Shown here one piece after another: positions 1-9,500 of a stretch of DNA of 64,000 bases. This stretch comes from an alpha proteobacterium SCGC AAA536-G10 (GTDB taxonomy: Bacteria > Pseudomonadota > Alphaproteobacteria > Puniceispirillales > Marisalimonadaceae), in contig ARQU01000003.1 of assembly GCA_000384615.1 (NCBI GenBank), forward strand, positions 18,634 through 82,633, given 5' to 3'. Each line of letters begins with the position of its first letter. Within the stretch, counting starts at the first letter, position 1. The notes beneath the pieces are model-generated. The model saw only the letters and a program-made list of their open reading frames with translations. It was not told the DNA's origin and did no database searches. Both the position numbers and the translations under genes were made by a program.

Positions 1-169
1 GCTTACATTGTCCATCGATATCGTCTGCAGCTATGGGATAACATTCAGCAAAAGTTTCAATCCCAGGGTTACCAGGGGCAACTATTAGCTTTGTTATTGA
101 TGAAGATTTTGATAATGAATAAGCAATAGCATGTTCTCTGCCACCTCCACCTACAACTAAAATATTCAT
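1..169 (-). CDS. purD: Phosphoribosylamine-glycine ligase, N-terminal part (cut by window edge)
   Basis: PurD ligates phosphoribosylamine and glycine to make GAR, the second step of purine synthesis. Reading the minus strand from the ATG at 169 gives 56 codons that run off the window. They begin [14 protein letters not shown], the Gly-rich opening typical of PurD, followed by a VAPGNPG segment that is also family-typical. Only the N-terminal domain is visible. It is divergent from xseA with an 85-base gap, an arrangement common in alphaproteobacteria. The identification rests on the N-terminal motif and the synteny. Confidence 0.9.
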   Translation of the reverse strand, partial: MNILVVGGGGREHAIAYSLSKSSSITKLIVAPGNPGIETFAECYPIAADDIDGQCK

Positions 170-254
170 GAATTATATACTCCAAAAAGCTTTAGATTTT
201 GTTCAATATGCCATAGTATCAACTTATGATAAATATAAAGTTTTTTGAAATTTA

Positions 255-1589
255 ATGGAAAATAATACTAACAATCCCATATATTCTGTAGGTGAATTTT
301 CTCACGTTATTAAAAAATTAGTAGAAACAAACTTTAGTTATGTTCGTATTAGAGGCGAAATATCACGTCCCTCATTTCCTGGATCTGGTCACGTCTACTT
401 TACTCTAAAAGATAGTGATGGAACTATTGCAGCAATAATCTGGAAATATACGATTCCAAGACTATCAATTAGACCTGAAGAAGGTATGGAAGTTATTTGT
501 ACTGGCAAAATCACAACTTTCGCAGGACAATCAAAATATCAAATTATTGTAGATAATATGGAAGTTGCAGGTGAGGGCGCACTTCTTAAAATGTTTGAAG
601 ATAGAAGGAAAAAACTGCTTGCAGAAGGATTGTTTAAACAAGAACATAAAAAACCAATACCTTACCTTCCTCAAATAATAGGTGTTATAACCAGTCCTTC
701 AGGGGCTGTTATAAAAGATATTTTACATAGATTATCAGATCGTTTTCCATCGCACGTCTATTTGTGGCCTGTAGCCGTTCAGGGTCAAGGATCTGCCGAA
801 CAGATAGCTAATGCTATAGAAACGTTCAATGAATTTACAGACCAAACAAATATCAAGAAACCAGATCTACTTATTGTTGCTCGAGGTGGAGGTAGTTTAG
901 AAGATTTATGGTCATTTAATGAGGAAATAGTTGTTAGAGCAGTTTTTAATAGTTCAATACCTGTCATCTCTGCTGTAGGACATGAAACAGATACAACATT
1001 AATTGATTTTGTCTCTGACTTAAGAGCACCAACCCCAACTGGTGCAGCAGAAAAGTCAGTGCCGGTAAGAGATGATTTAATAGCTAGAATTGGCGAACTA
1101 AACTTAAGACTTAAAACTTCATTTTCTAATAAATTAAATAATAATAAAGACCGACTTAATAATCTTATTAGACTTTTGGGAAAACCTGATCAGATATTTG
1201 ATAATAAAAATCAAAAATTAGATTTTATTTACAAAGATATTGAAAATTTATTTAAGAATATTTTTATTGAACAAAAAAACAAAATTACTCAATTCACTCA
1301 AAGACTAACACCTCCAAAAGAATTAATAAGTAATTTGGACTCAAAACAACAACTGTTAGATACAAAATTTAAAAATTATTTAGAAAATATCTTAACAATC
1401 AAAGAAACAAAATTGAATTCATTAGGCCAGTTATTAGAAGCATCAAGCTTTAATAGGGTGCTTGATAGAGGTTTTTCACTTGTAATAGACAATGATGGGA
1501 AGCTGATAAAACTAAGTAGTGATGCTCCTGAAAATGCAAAAGTTAAGATAAAGTTTTCAGATGAAGTTAGATCTGCACAATTAGATTAA
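255..1589 (+). CDS. xseA: Exodeoxyribonuclease VII large subunit
   Basis: XseA is the large subunit of exonuclease VII, which degrades single-stranded DNA from both ends with the small subunit XseB (not in this window). The 444-residue product has the usual length. An N-terminal OB-fold (about residues 8-105, with SGHVYFTLKD) is followed by the catalytic region with GVITSPSGAVIKD, VARGGGSLEDLW and SAVGHETD, all family signatures. The C-terminal part is a Lys/Asn-rich coiled coil. The gene is divergent from purD. The ATG at 255 is used because it opens the conserved N-terminus; no strong ribosome binding site is visible. Confidence 0.96.
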   Translation: MENNTNNPIYSVGEFSHVIKKLVETNFSYVRIRGEISRPSFPGSGHVYFTLKDSDGTIAAIIWKYTIPRLSIRPEEGMEVICTGKITTFAGQSKYQIIVDNMEVAGEGALLKMFEDRRKKLLAEGLFKQEHKKPIPYLPQIIGVITSPSGAVIKDILHRLSDRFPSHVYLWPVAVQGQGSAEQIANAIETFNEFTDQTNIKKPDLLIVARGGGSLEDLWSFNEEIVVRAVFNSSIPVISAVGHETDTTLIDFVSDLRAPTPTGAAEKSVPVRDDLIARIGELNLRLKTSFSNKLNNNKDRLNNLIRLLGKPDQIFDNKNQKLDFIYKDIENLFKNIFIEQKNKITQFTQRLTPPKELISNLDSKQQLLDTKFKNYLENILTIKETKLNSLGQLLEASSFNRVLDRGFSLVIDNDGKLIKLSSDAPENAKVKIKFSDEVRSAQLD

Positions 1590-1642
1590 TTAATGGTATA
1601 TTTTTGATTGTATAAAATAATTGTTTAAGAAAACATGCAGAT

Positions 1643-2215
1643 ATGAATGTTAAAAAAATAAAAAATTTCTTTTTATTTCTTTTTTTTATTTTAATTCTGC
1701 AAAATCTTTCATTAGCGGAAGAGCAAAAAAATCTAATTATTTCTCAGTCAAATTCATATTCTAATAAAAATAGTACATTTATTTCCTTTGAAGATTTTAA
1801 ACAAGAGTTTACATACACAAATTCTATAGGTGATTATTTTAGATCTATTCAAAGAGTCAAAATAAAATATTCAAGTGAAAATCTAATTAATAAAAATTCA
1901 GGTTTGTATGACGAAGTAGACGATTTAAAAAAACAAGAAATTTTAGACCTTATAAAACTATTAATTATAGAAGCTTGGAATAAAACAAATTTCAAAATAA
2001 ATAAATTTTATTTTACTTTAAGTCAGTTAATAAAATTAACTAATGAACTAAAATACTCAGCTATTATTGAATTGGCTCTTGTAGAAGAGCAAAGAAAACT
2101 GTTGCTTCAATCTGTTGGGAGGCAAATCAATAAAGATGAATCATATTTTAGGCATCTCATTAATCATGCAAGATACGAAGTTTTTAAATCTTCTTTACAT
2201 TTTGCCCAAAATTAA
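1643..2215 (+). CDS. Orphan secreted alpha-helical protein
   Basis: I do not recognise this 190-residue protein. The first 25 residues form a clear Sec signal peptide: Lys-rich start, a Phe/Leu core, and a likely cleavage after LSLA. The mature part is charged and rich in Lys, Asn and Glu. From about residue 95 to the end it looks mostly helical, with no cysteines or catalytic motif. It lies 53 bases after xseA in the same direction and converges on the subtilase gene with a 4-base gap. A periplasmic or surface protein is likely. Nothing in the sequence indicates a specific function. Confidence 0.7.
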   Translation: MNVKKIKNFFLFLFFILILQNLSLAEEQKNLIISQSNSYSNKNSTFISFEDFKQEFTYTNSIGDYFRSIQRVKIKYSSENLINKNSGLYDEVDDLKKQEILDLIKLLIIEAWNKTNFKINKFYFTLSQLIKLTNELKYSAIIELALVEEQRKLLLQSVGRQINKDESYFRHLINHARYEVFKSSLHFAQN

Positions 2216-2219
2216 ATTT

Positions 2220-5200
2220 TTAAAAATTAAATTTTATATAAGCTGAAGCAGAATTTACAATCTCTTGAGATTTAATGTGTTGATAATCTTTTGAAGAAGA
2301 TAACAAAAACAAGAAATCTCCGAATTTAGATAATTTAGTTTTATAACCAACACTTAAGTCTATTTGACGTCCAGAAGGCTCGAGTTTAAAAGAGGTTTTC
2401 TCAAAATTTAGATCCCCATTTGTTTCATATAATTTTGGAATCAAAATAGAAGCGTTCCCTGATTCAATTCTTAAAGGTTGGTAGATACCGAAATGAATAC
2501 TTTTTCTATTAGTTAAAGATTTTGAAACCTCTAATGCAAACATTGAAGATTTTAGATCGCTGATATTCTCTAACAAACCAACTCTGTCTACACCAAAATT
2601 AGTGGATCCTAAGGTGAACATAGAATTATAAGACCAATTGCTATGAAGCCAACCAAAAGAACTTGATCCAATATAATTAGTGTTAGCAAAAGATTTTTCA
2701 GCAAAAGCACCCGATATTGATGTTTCTAAAAAACCGTCCATTTCGTGAGTGGTTCCTAAAAAGAAGGAAGTGTTAGAATTTTCAGAATCTTTTGAATAAG
2801 ATATAAATAAACCATTAGTTTCTAACGCATAATCTTTCGTTTTTCCGTCAAATAAACCAAATATTAATATTCCTTCATCCAAATTAATTATATTCCCAGC
2901 TGACAAACCCTGTTCGGAAGCGTTCATAAAAGGAATGCTAAATGGATTATCACTATCAATTCCACCTATCGTGTCATCATTACGTTCTATAAAAGACATA
3001 GAATTTTGTATATTAATGTTATTTCCAACAAAGGCAGTGTTTTCTTTTGATATTGGTAAAAATGTTAATAGATTGTCTTTAGTTACTGAAGGTTCCTTAA
3101 TAGTAACAAACCCAAAACCATCATCATTTATTTTTTTACGAAAATGAGAATTAGAAATTTTAGTTGCAAAATTATTATTTTGACTTTTACTAGGTTTATA
3201 ATGTCTAATTAATATCCCCATATTAAAAGCAAATCCACCATTTAGTGAATCATAAAAGTAAGCAGTTTTACCATTCAATCCATTACCTATTGCGTCACCA
3301 AAGGCTGGCCCAAGTCGGATGTTTGAGGATGAAATGTTAAACCTTCTTGCAGTATTAATATCGCCATACCTAGTGTTTAAAGAACTAGTTCCAGAAGATG
3401 GTACAATTATACTTGAAGTTTGAATGGGACCTAATGCTGTAGCTAAATCTAATAAACCATGACCAAACTCAGCGTTATAACCGTGAGTAATTCCATTAAT
3501 AAATGAAGTTGTTCCTGTGGCAGTAAAAAAATCGTTATTTGCTGATGCGAGCATTCTGTCAACAAGTTGAGCAGGTGTGTGATTTGGAAATGCTTCGGAT
3601 AGTAAAGCAACTGCTCCAGAAACTATTGGCGCTGCCATAGAAGAACCAGTATACGTAGAATATTCATTATTTGTAGATGTGTTAGCATCTCCTGTAGACG
3701 ACCAAATATCTGTACCATCTGCAAAAATACAGAATTCTGCAGCTACTCCACATTGATTACCTACCCTTTTCATAGAGCTAGAAGATATTGTCCCGCCAAC
3801 TAAGTTCAAATTTCCAACAGTTAGCCAAGCGTCAGCTAGTTCAGTGGCAACGACGGGCAAACCTGGTTGTAATGAAGCATTAGCAGAATTATAATCGTTA
3901 CCGTTTGCAAACACAACTACACCAGTATTTTGAAAGTTTTGATAAGCAGTTATCATGTCTGCCCATTTACTTGTACTTCCACCTAACACTCCAGTTAAAG
4001 AAGCTGAATCAGAAGTAGAATTATTATTTTGGTAGGTTACTAATTCATCTATAGTTGTGCAGCCTGAACCAGTTTGGCAAGTTCCCCAACCCCAGCTATT
4101 ATTTTGAGCAATGGCACTTTTATTTTTTGCTGTTGTAATTGCTGCATTTAACCTATCTTGGGAGTTTGTATATACAGAAGTGTCAGCGAAATCAGAAAGG
4201 TGTAAGCTCGCATTATATGCGACACCCATCATGCCGTAATCTCTATCATCTCCAAATGTTCCAGACAAAAAATTTGAATTATTGCTGTTATAATCACCTG
4301 CAATAGTTCCTGCAACATGAATTCCATGCCAACTTGTACCATCACTTCCAGCAGTTAAAGTACCATCGTTGGTAATTTTAGATGCTGCAACTTTATCAGC
4401 AAATTCTTTATGTGTTCCAAGGTGATAATCCGTGTCATATACAGCTATTGTCTTTCCAGATCCACTTAATCCTCTTGCAAATGCATTATTTATACCGACA
4501 AGGGTATACGGATTAATCGTTGATGCACCTGTCCCTTGACCAGACCAATTACCTCCACCATAGATTGAATTATCATACTCTTTTCTAGCTTTCCAAGTGG
4601 TATCTAAATTTGCATCATATGAAAAAGTCGTTGATTCATCAAGAAAAGTTGATGAGCCACCCCCACTTGAAGACCCTCCACCGCCACCGCCGCCGAGTGC
4701 ACCAAGCCCTGCGATACCAGCTATAACTGGCATATTGGATGAAGAGGCTTCTTTAGTATCTATGTCATCATTTTTATCTACTTCTGCAACATCAGTTTTT
4801 TTTGGTTTTTCCTTATATACTAAAGTTAAACCTTGAGAAGCTACAACTTGCAGAATTATATTTTTTTTGATTTTAAAAATTGTTTTTTTATCTTTACCTA
4901 ATTTTTTGGATAGTCTGATAAGAACCTGTCCTTTTATTTTATCTGTACTCGATTTTGGTAAAAGATTATCAAATTGATCTAAATTATTAGCATCTAGATT
5001 TTTATCTTTTTCGTCTGAAATATTTTTTAAAAAATTATTAACTTTTTTTTCATCTAGATAATTTTTTAAAATAATTTGAATTGAATTTTTGAAATCTGTC
5101 AAATTTTGTAAATTCAAAGAACTTATGTCTGATTTAAAAATCTGGTTTTTGGTTGATTGATCCAATGTAGAAGACTTAGATGAAAACATTAAGCTAAAGA

Positions 5201-5303
5201 AATTACTAATTGGATCTTTAGCAAATGAAATTGTCGGCTGAAATATAAATATTGAAACCAATGCAAGGCTAGTAGCCATTTTAATTTTATATGTCAGATT
5301 CAA
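2220..5303 (-). CDS. Subtilase-family (S8) serine protease autotransporter
   Basis: This is a large secreted protease that probably anchors itself in the outer membrane. I place the start at a TTG (5301-5303), because AGGAA lies 6 bases upstream; an open frame extends to a TTG at 5327. Counting from that longer frame, there is a signal peptide (to about residue 37), a charged helical region, a poly-Gly/Ser linker (about 211-226), and an S8 domain with Asp298 (VYDTD), His334 (HGIHVAGT), oxyanion Asn477 and Ser563 (GSSMAAP). About 270 C-terminal residues alternate like a beta-barrel and end in Phe. The usual HGTH and GTSM boxes are HGIH and GSSM here. It sits downstream of the lipid A genes on the same strand, 150 bases away. 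Confidence 0.88.
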   Translation of the reverse strand: MNLTYKIKMATSLALVSIFIFQPTISFAKDPISNFFSLMFSSKSSTLDQSTKNQIFKSDISSLNLQNLTDFKNSIQIILKNYLDEKKVNNFLKNISDEKDKNLDANNLDQFDNLLPKSSTDKIKGQVLIRLSKKLGKDKKTIFKIKKNIILQVVASQGLTLVYKEKPKKTDVAEVDKNDDIDTKEASSSNMPVIAGIAGLGALGGGGGGGSSSGGGSSTFLDESTTFSYDANLDTTWKARKEYDNSIYGGGNWSGQGTGASTINPYTLVGINNAFARGLSGSGKTIAVYDTDYHLGTHKEFADKVAASKITNDGTLTAGSDGTSWHGIHVAGTIAGDYNSNNSNFLSGTFGDDRDYGMMGVAYNASLHLSDFADTSVYTNSQDRLNAAITTAKNKSAIAQNNSWGWGTCQTGSGCTTIDELVTYQNNNSTSDSASLTGVLGGSTSKWADMITAYQNFQNTGVVVFANGNDYNSANASLQPGLPVVATELADAWLTVGNLNLVGGTISSSSMKRVGNQCGVAAEFCIFADGTDIWSSTGDANTSTNNEYSTYTGSSMAAPIVSGAVALLSEAFPNHTPAQLVDRMLASANNDFFTATGTTSFINGITHGYNAEFGHGLLDLATALGPIQTSSIIVPSSGTSSLNTRYGDINTARRFNISSSNIRLGPAFGDAIGNGLNGKTAYFYDSLNGGFAFNMGILIRHYKPSKSQNNNFATKISNSHFRKKINDDGFGFVTIKEPSVTKDNLLTFLPISKENTAFVGNNINIQNSMSFIERNDDTIGGIDSDNPFSIPFMNASEQGLSAGNIINLDEGILIFGLFDGKTKDYALETNGLFISYSKDSENSNTSFFLGTTHEMDGFLETSISGAFAEKSFANTNYIGSSSFGWLHSNWSYNSMFTLGSTNFGVDRVGLLENISDLKSSMFALEVSKSLTNRKSIHFGIYQPLRIESGNASILIPKLYETNGDLNFEKTSFKLEPSGRQIDLSVGYKTKLSKFGDFLFLLSSSKDYQHIKSQEIVNSASAYIKFNF

Positions 5304-5453
5304 AATAAGTTTCCTAAAATAGACCAATAAAATTATTCAGCGCCCAAATTAATGAACATGTAAAGTATATTTTTCAAAATAAGATTTTTATTTGTTAAAT
5401 CAATGAATTAAATTTACTCAAACTAACTTTAAGTAAGAAAGACTTATGCTTCT

Positions 5454-6353
5454 TTATGTATGATTCGTTTTACCCCAACGTCTATGAGCCCAAAGCCATT
5501 GTTCTGGTTTATCAATTATCCATTCTTCTATTCTAGACGAGATTAATCTAGTTATCTCATAGACAGCTTTATCTTTTTCTAAATTTTTTGGAATTTTTAG
5601 TTCTTTCTCTACGCTCATCTTAAATTTTATTCCTTTAAAACGTTCAACTCTGACCATATAAATTGGGACATCCCACTTTAAAGCCATAACTGCTGCAGCT
5701 TGCGGTGTTGGTGTTTCTATTCCAAAAAAAGGAACCTTTATTCCCTCTCTTAAAAGTTGATCACCAGTAAGCCCAACGACTTCACCACTTTTAAGTTTCC
5801 CCGCCATTCCAATGGCTGCAAGGCGACCCTTTTTATAAAAATCAGCATTGGCATCTTTATTTCTATGAATTTGTATTTTATTCAATATCCAATTATTGAT
5901 TGGTCTAAAAACGTATCCAGCTCTTCTTCCTGCCAGGTCACCAACTCTTAAAAGAAATTCCCAATTGCCCATATGAGCGCCCACTAAAATGGCAGGACCT
6001 TCTTTTATTTTATCTAGACCTTCTGTTTCTAACTTACCTAACTTTATCAATTTATTTACATGTGGCATTTCTCCAATAGTTTGCCCAAGCATAAACCAAT
6101 GTTGAGATGCAAGTTTATTTATCTCTTTTTGTGGTTTTTTAGGAAATGCAATCTGCATATGTGTTTTCACACGATTATTATAAGACGTAAGTGGAGCGAT
6201 TAAGCGTATTAGCGATCCACACAAATAAGATGAAATTTTATAAGGAAGAATTTTGAGTATCAAAAAAAGGGGAATAGATAGCGCTGCAGCTATTGGATCA
6301 TGAATATATCTGTCAAAATGTTTTTTGACACGAAAACTTAAAGGATCAGCCAT
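5454..6353 (-). CDS. lpxL: Lipid A late acyltransferase family (LpxL/HtrB-like)
   Basis: This family transfers a secondary acyl chain from acyl-ACP onto Kdo-lipid A at the inner membrane. The 299-residue product has the expected length, a hydrophobic N-terminal segment (about residues 20-50), and the catalytic HX4E box as HMGNWE. A downstream GDQ...VPFFG segment and a C-terminal WLWAHRRW motif are typical. The start overlaps the end of lpxK by 8 bases, so the two are likely translationally coupled. Whether it adds laurate, myristate or another chain (LpxL, LpxM or LpxJ role) cannot be read from the sequence. Confidence 0.9.
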   Translation of the reverse strand: MADPLSFRVKKHFDRYIHDPIAAALSIPLFLILKILPYKISSYLCGSLIRLIAPLTSYNNRVKTHMQIAFPKKPQKEINKLASQHWFMLGQTIGEMPHVNKLIKLGKLETEGLDKIKEGPAILVGAHMGNWEFLLRVGDLAGRRAGYVFRPINNWILNKIQIHRNKDANADFYKKGRLAAIGMAGKLKSGEVVGLTGDQLLREGIKVPFFGIETPTPQAAAVMALKWDVPIYMVRVERFKGIKFKMSVEKELKIPKNLEKDKAVYEITRLISSRIEEWIIDKPEQWLWAHRRWGKTNHT

Positions 6354-7335
6354 TTAGTTTTTCCTGTAAAAAAGACTTCAAGAAAGATTTATCTTTGATG
6401 TCTAATTTCATCTCTATTGGTAGAAAATTAATAATGTTTTTATTACAATTTATTTTCACATAATCTTTTTCTGTGGTAATAAGTTTTAAATTTTGGCTAT
6501 TTGCTTCTAATATTAATTTATCTATATCCTCATTTTTATATTCATAATGGTCAGGATATGTTTTTGTAGACGTAACATTGAAACCATTTTCTTTTAGTGT
6601 TTCATAAAATTTATTTGCATTTGCCAGTCCACAAAATGCTAATAATTTTTCATTTTTAATTTCCGGTGATTTCATTATTCTAACTTTAGAATTAAAAATA
6701 GTTTTATTATAGATGTTGTTAAAATTAAAATCTTTATTATTATTCCCAGTAAATACAATGGCATTAATTCTCATAAGACCTTGACTTGCCGGCTCTCTTA
6801 AGGGACCTGCGGGAATACAAAACTCATTTCCAAATTTTAAATTCTTATCTACTAATAAAAATTTAATATCTTGTGCTAATTGATAGTTTTGGAGACCATC
6901 ATCCATTATAATTATATTAAAATTATCTTTATGTTTCTCAATTAATTTAGCCCCAAGAGATCTATCTTTTGAGACAATTGTTGGGCCAACTTTGTTCAAT
7001 AATAGTGCCTCATCACCGACATCTTGAAAGTTATGCGTATCTTTAACTTTTATTGGTCCTTTGAGCAGCCCTCTATATCCTCTAGTTAAAAAAACTGGTT
7101 TATATCCTAATTTTTTTAAAAGTTTATAGGTATAAATTGCAAATGGAGTTTTTCCTGTTCCACCAATAGTAAGGTTTCCAATGCAAATAACTTTTAACTT
7201 TGATTTATATTTTTTTTTATATTTTTTTTTAAATAATGAAATTACAATCCATATTAATGATAACGGGAAAAATAGAAAGCTTAGAATTTTTGAAGATAAA
7301 TTATTTTGATACCAAAATTTTGGTGCTATAATCAT
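6346..7335 (-). CDS. lpxK: Tetraacyldisaccharide 4'-kinase
   Basis: LpxK phosphorylates the 4' position of the lipid A disaccharide, giving lipid IVA. The 329-residue protein has an N-terminal membrane segment (about 12-35), a P-loop in GNLTIGGTGKTP, and the MDDGLQN motif that carries the catalytic Asp. It lies between waaA (2-base gap) and lpxL (8-base overlap) in an operon dedicated to Kdo-lipid A assembly. Its length and motifs match the family fully. Confidence 0.95.
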   Translation of the reverse strand: MIIAPKFWYQNNLSSKILSFLFFPLSLIWIVISLFKKKYKKKYKSKLKVICIGNLTIGGTGKTPFAIYTYKLLKKLGYKPVFLTRGYRGLLKGPIKVKDTHNFQDVGDEALLLNKVGPTIVSKDRSLGAKLIEKHKDNFNIIIMDDGLQNYQLAQDIKFLLVDKNLKFGNEFCIPAGPLREPASQGLMRINAIVFTGNNNKDFNFNNIYNKTIFNSKVRIMKSPEIKNEKLLAFCGLANANKFYETLKENGFNVTSTKTYPDHYEYKNEDIDKLILEANSQNLKLITTEKDYVKINCNKNIINFLPIEMKLDIKDKSFLKSFLQEKLNG

Positions 7336-7337
7336 GT

Positions 7338-8657
7338 TTAGACAACATTTTCTATACTACTTTGATTTAATAGTTCAAGTAAATGAATACTTGCTTCGTC
7401 AGCACGTTGTTGAGCATAACCAGACGCTATTAAGCTGTTTTTCCCCATATCCTCTAAACGTTCTTTGTTACTTATCAACTCAAAAACATTATTAAGAAAA
7501 TTTTCATTCATATTAGGTCCTTTTTCTATTTGTATTGCTCCTCCAGACCAAACAAGATCTTTTATTTGAGCATCACATTTTTCTGAATGAGGCCCCATTA
7601 TTACTGGCTTGCCAAATTGAGAAGCTTCCGAAGGACTGTGACCTCCAACGGGAACCATGGATCCTGCAACATAAACCAAATCTGCCACTTCAATAAGAGA
7701 ACCCATTTCGCCCATGGTGTCTGATAAGTAAAACTTATCATTTTTTGATGGGTAATCTCCTTTACTTCTACATTTTATATCAAATCCTGCTGATTTTACT
7801 CTATTTTGTATACTTATACTTCGTCTTATTTGACGAGGTGCAATAATTATTAAAACGTTATCTTGGGAGTTTTTTCTCAATAAATCAGCTAATTTAATCA
7901 TTAACTCTTCTTCTCCTGGATGAGTAGATGAAGCTAGTATAATTTTCTTTTTTACCAGATTTTTTTTTAAATTTATTATGTAATTTTGGTTAATAGGTGG
8001 TTTTTCAGCAATAGACTTTAAACTAGTTAAACTTTTAACGTTTTTAGCGCCTAATTTTTTGAAAAGCGCTTCTTGCTTTGGATCTACCGCTAAAACATCT
8101 GTTACTTTCCCAAAAATTTTCTTTGCTAAAAAAAAGCCAAATCCAGTCCAGAAACGAGCAGACTTATCAGACATTTGAGATGAAGCTAAGATGGTAGGAA
8201 TTTTAGAGTTTGCTGTTAAATAAATCAAATTAGGCCAAAAATCTGATTCTAGAAAAACTGCCATATTTGGTTTCCAATGGCCTAAAAATTTAGATACAAA
8301 ATCAGGGTGATCATAAGGGTGATATTGGTGAATTGCAGGTAAACCTTTTTTTATTTTGTCTTTAATAAGTTTTGCCGCTGAAAGTGTGTTTGTAGTTAAT
8401 AAAAAAATTTCTTTTTTGTTAATGCCATAACCATTTTTTCTCATAGAATTAGCTAGTGCTAGAGCCGCAACTGACTCACCAACGCTTGTGCCATGTAACC
8501 ATACGAGAGTACCATCTGGTCTATTATTTTTTGAAATTCCAAATCTTTCATTAATTCTATGTATATCTTCCTTCCCTTTTTTTTGGCGCCTGTCTAAATA
8601 GCAAGGTAAAATAAATTTTACTACTCCCCATAAAAAATTGTACGTAGTTAGTGACAT
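7338..8657 (-). CDS. waaA: 3-deoxy-D-manno-octulosonic acid (Kdo) transferase
   Basis: WaaA (KdtA) transfers Kdo from CMP-Kdo to lipid IVA, joining lipid A to the LPS core. The 439-residue protein has a short hydrophobic N-terminus, the acceptor-site HGTSVGE motif with the conserved Glu, FLESDFWPNL, and the donor-binding GGHSPSEASQFGKPV segment characteristic of this GT-B enzyme. It is followed 2 bases later by lpxK. Whether it adds one or two Kdo units cannot be told from sequence. Confidence 0.94.
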   Translation of the reverse strand: MSLTTYNFLWGVVKFILPCYLDRRQKKGKEDIHRINERFGISKNNRPDGTLVWLHGTSVGESVAALALANSMRKNGYGINKKEIFLLTTNTLSAAKLIKDKIKKGLPAIHQYHPYDHPDFVSKFLGHWKPNMAVFLESDFWPNLIYLTANSKIPTILASSQMSDKSARFWTGFGFFLAKKIFGKVTDVLAVDPKQEALFKKLGAKNVKSLTSLKSIAEKPPINQNYIINLKKNLVKKKIILASSTHPGEEELMIKLADLLRKNSQDNVLIIIAPRQIRRSISIQNRVKSAGFDIKCRSKGDYPSKNDKFYLSDTMGEMGSLIEVADLVYVAGSMVPVGGHSPSEASQFGKPVIMGPHSEKCDAQIKDLVWSGGAIQIEKGPNMNENFLNNVFELISNKERLEDMGKNSLIASGYAQQRADEASIHLLELLNQSSIENVV

Positions 8658-8685
8658 CCATTATCCCATAAAATTTTAAATTAAT

Positions 8686-9357
8686 TTAGTTAACTCTATT
8701 CTCTACTCGCATTGTTAGGCGTTTGATTTCATGTTCAAGATCTTGTCTTACTATTTCTAACTCTGCCCCATTTAACTCTTTTCTTACATTTATTGGCTTG
8801 CCAAAGCTATATATACCTTTTGAGAAAGGGTATGGTATCACAAAACTATCCCATGAATTAATTAGCTTGAACTTATTAGTAGCCCAAACAAGCGGTATTA
8901 TTGATGTGTCAGTCATTTGAGCTAATTTAATTATACCCTCTTTTACTTTTTCTTTAGGGCCTTTGGGCCCATCTGGTGTAATTGCAACACTTTCACCTAA
9001 TTTTATACATTTGACCATTTTTCTAAAAGCCTGCATTCCCCCTTTTTTCGAAGATCCTAATATGACATTCATACCAAGGTGCTTGAATACCACCGAAGTA
9101 ATCATACCGTCCGAATGACTAGATTGTAGTGCATTAATAATTCTGTTTCTTGGCAAAAGATGTGGTCCTAAAAATAATCTGTTATGCCAACAACAAAAAA
9201 TATATTTTTTATCACTGTTAAATATATTTGATTTTTGATTCTCAACTAAATATTCCCATTTTATTGAACGCAATATTAAATTTGATATAGAATAAAATAA
9301 AAAACCTATAAAATTTTGACCAATATTAGTTTTGCTAAAACGTTTTATAATACGCAT
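8686..9357 (-). CDS. Lysophospholipid acyltransferase-like protein (DUF374)
   Basis: This 223-residue membrane-associated protein belongs to the DUF374 branch of the acyltransferase superfamily. The CCWHNRLFLGP segment contains the HX4-type box region, and TPDGPKGPKEKVKEG is a strongly conserved family signature. It heads the leftward lipid A cluster, 28 bases before waaA, as in many alphaproteobacteria. The family is found in LPS gene clusters, but its acyl acceptor is not well established, so I assign only the general role. Confidence 0.88.
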   Translation of the reverse strand: MRIIKRFSKTNIGQNFIGFLFYSISNLILRSIKWEYLVENQKSNIFNSDKKYIFCCWHNRLFLGPHLLPRNRIINALQSSHSDGMITSVVFKHLGMNVILGSSKKGGMQAFRKMVKCIKLGESVAITPDGPKGPKEKVKEGIIKLAQMTDTSIIPLVWATNKFKLINSWDSFVIPYPFSKGIYSFGKPINVRKELNGAELEIVRQDLEHEIKRLTMRVENRVN

Positions 9358-9500
9358 TTATTGATCCATAATGTTGATTGATAAAGTAAATAAAACTTAA
9401 TTTAAAATTACACAAAACAAAATAACTATCTATACATATAATTTATATTATAAGTTATTATTAGGTTGATATTAAAGCAAATTAATATGAAAAGTATTAA

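Noticed and set aside
2206..2245. AATTTTTAAAAATT palindrome between the convergent secreted-protein and subtilase genes as a terminator
   Set aside because: The stem has no G or C, so it would be too weak, and such palindromes are common in this base composition.
4597..4836. Plus-strand 79-codon frame with a poly-Pro tract
   Set aside because: It is the antisense shadow of the Gly/Ser linker in the subtilase; poly-Pro is simply the reverse complement of poly-Gly codons.
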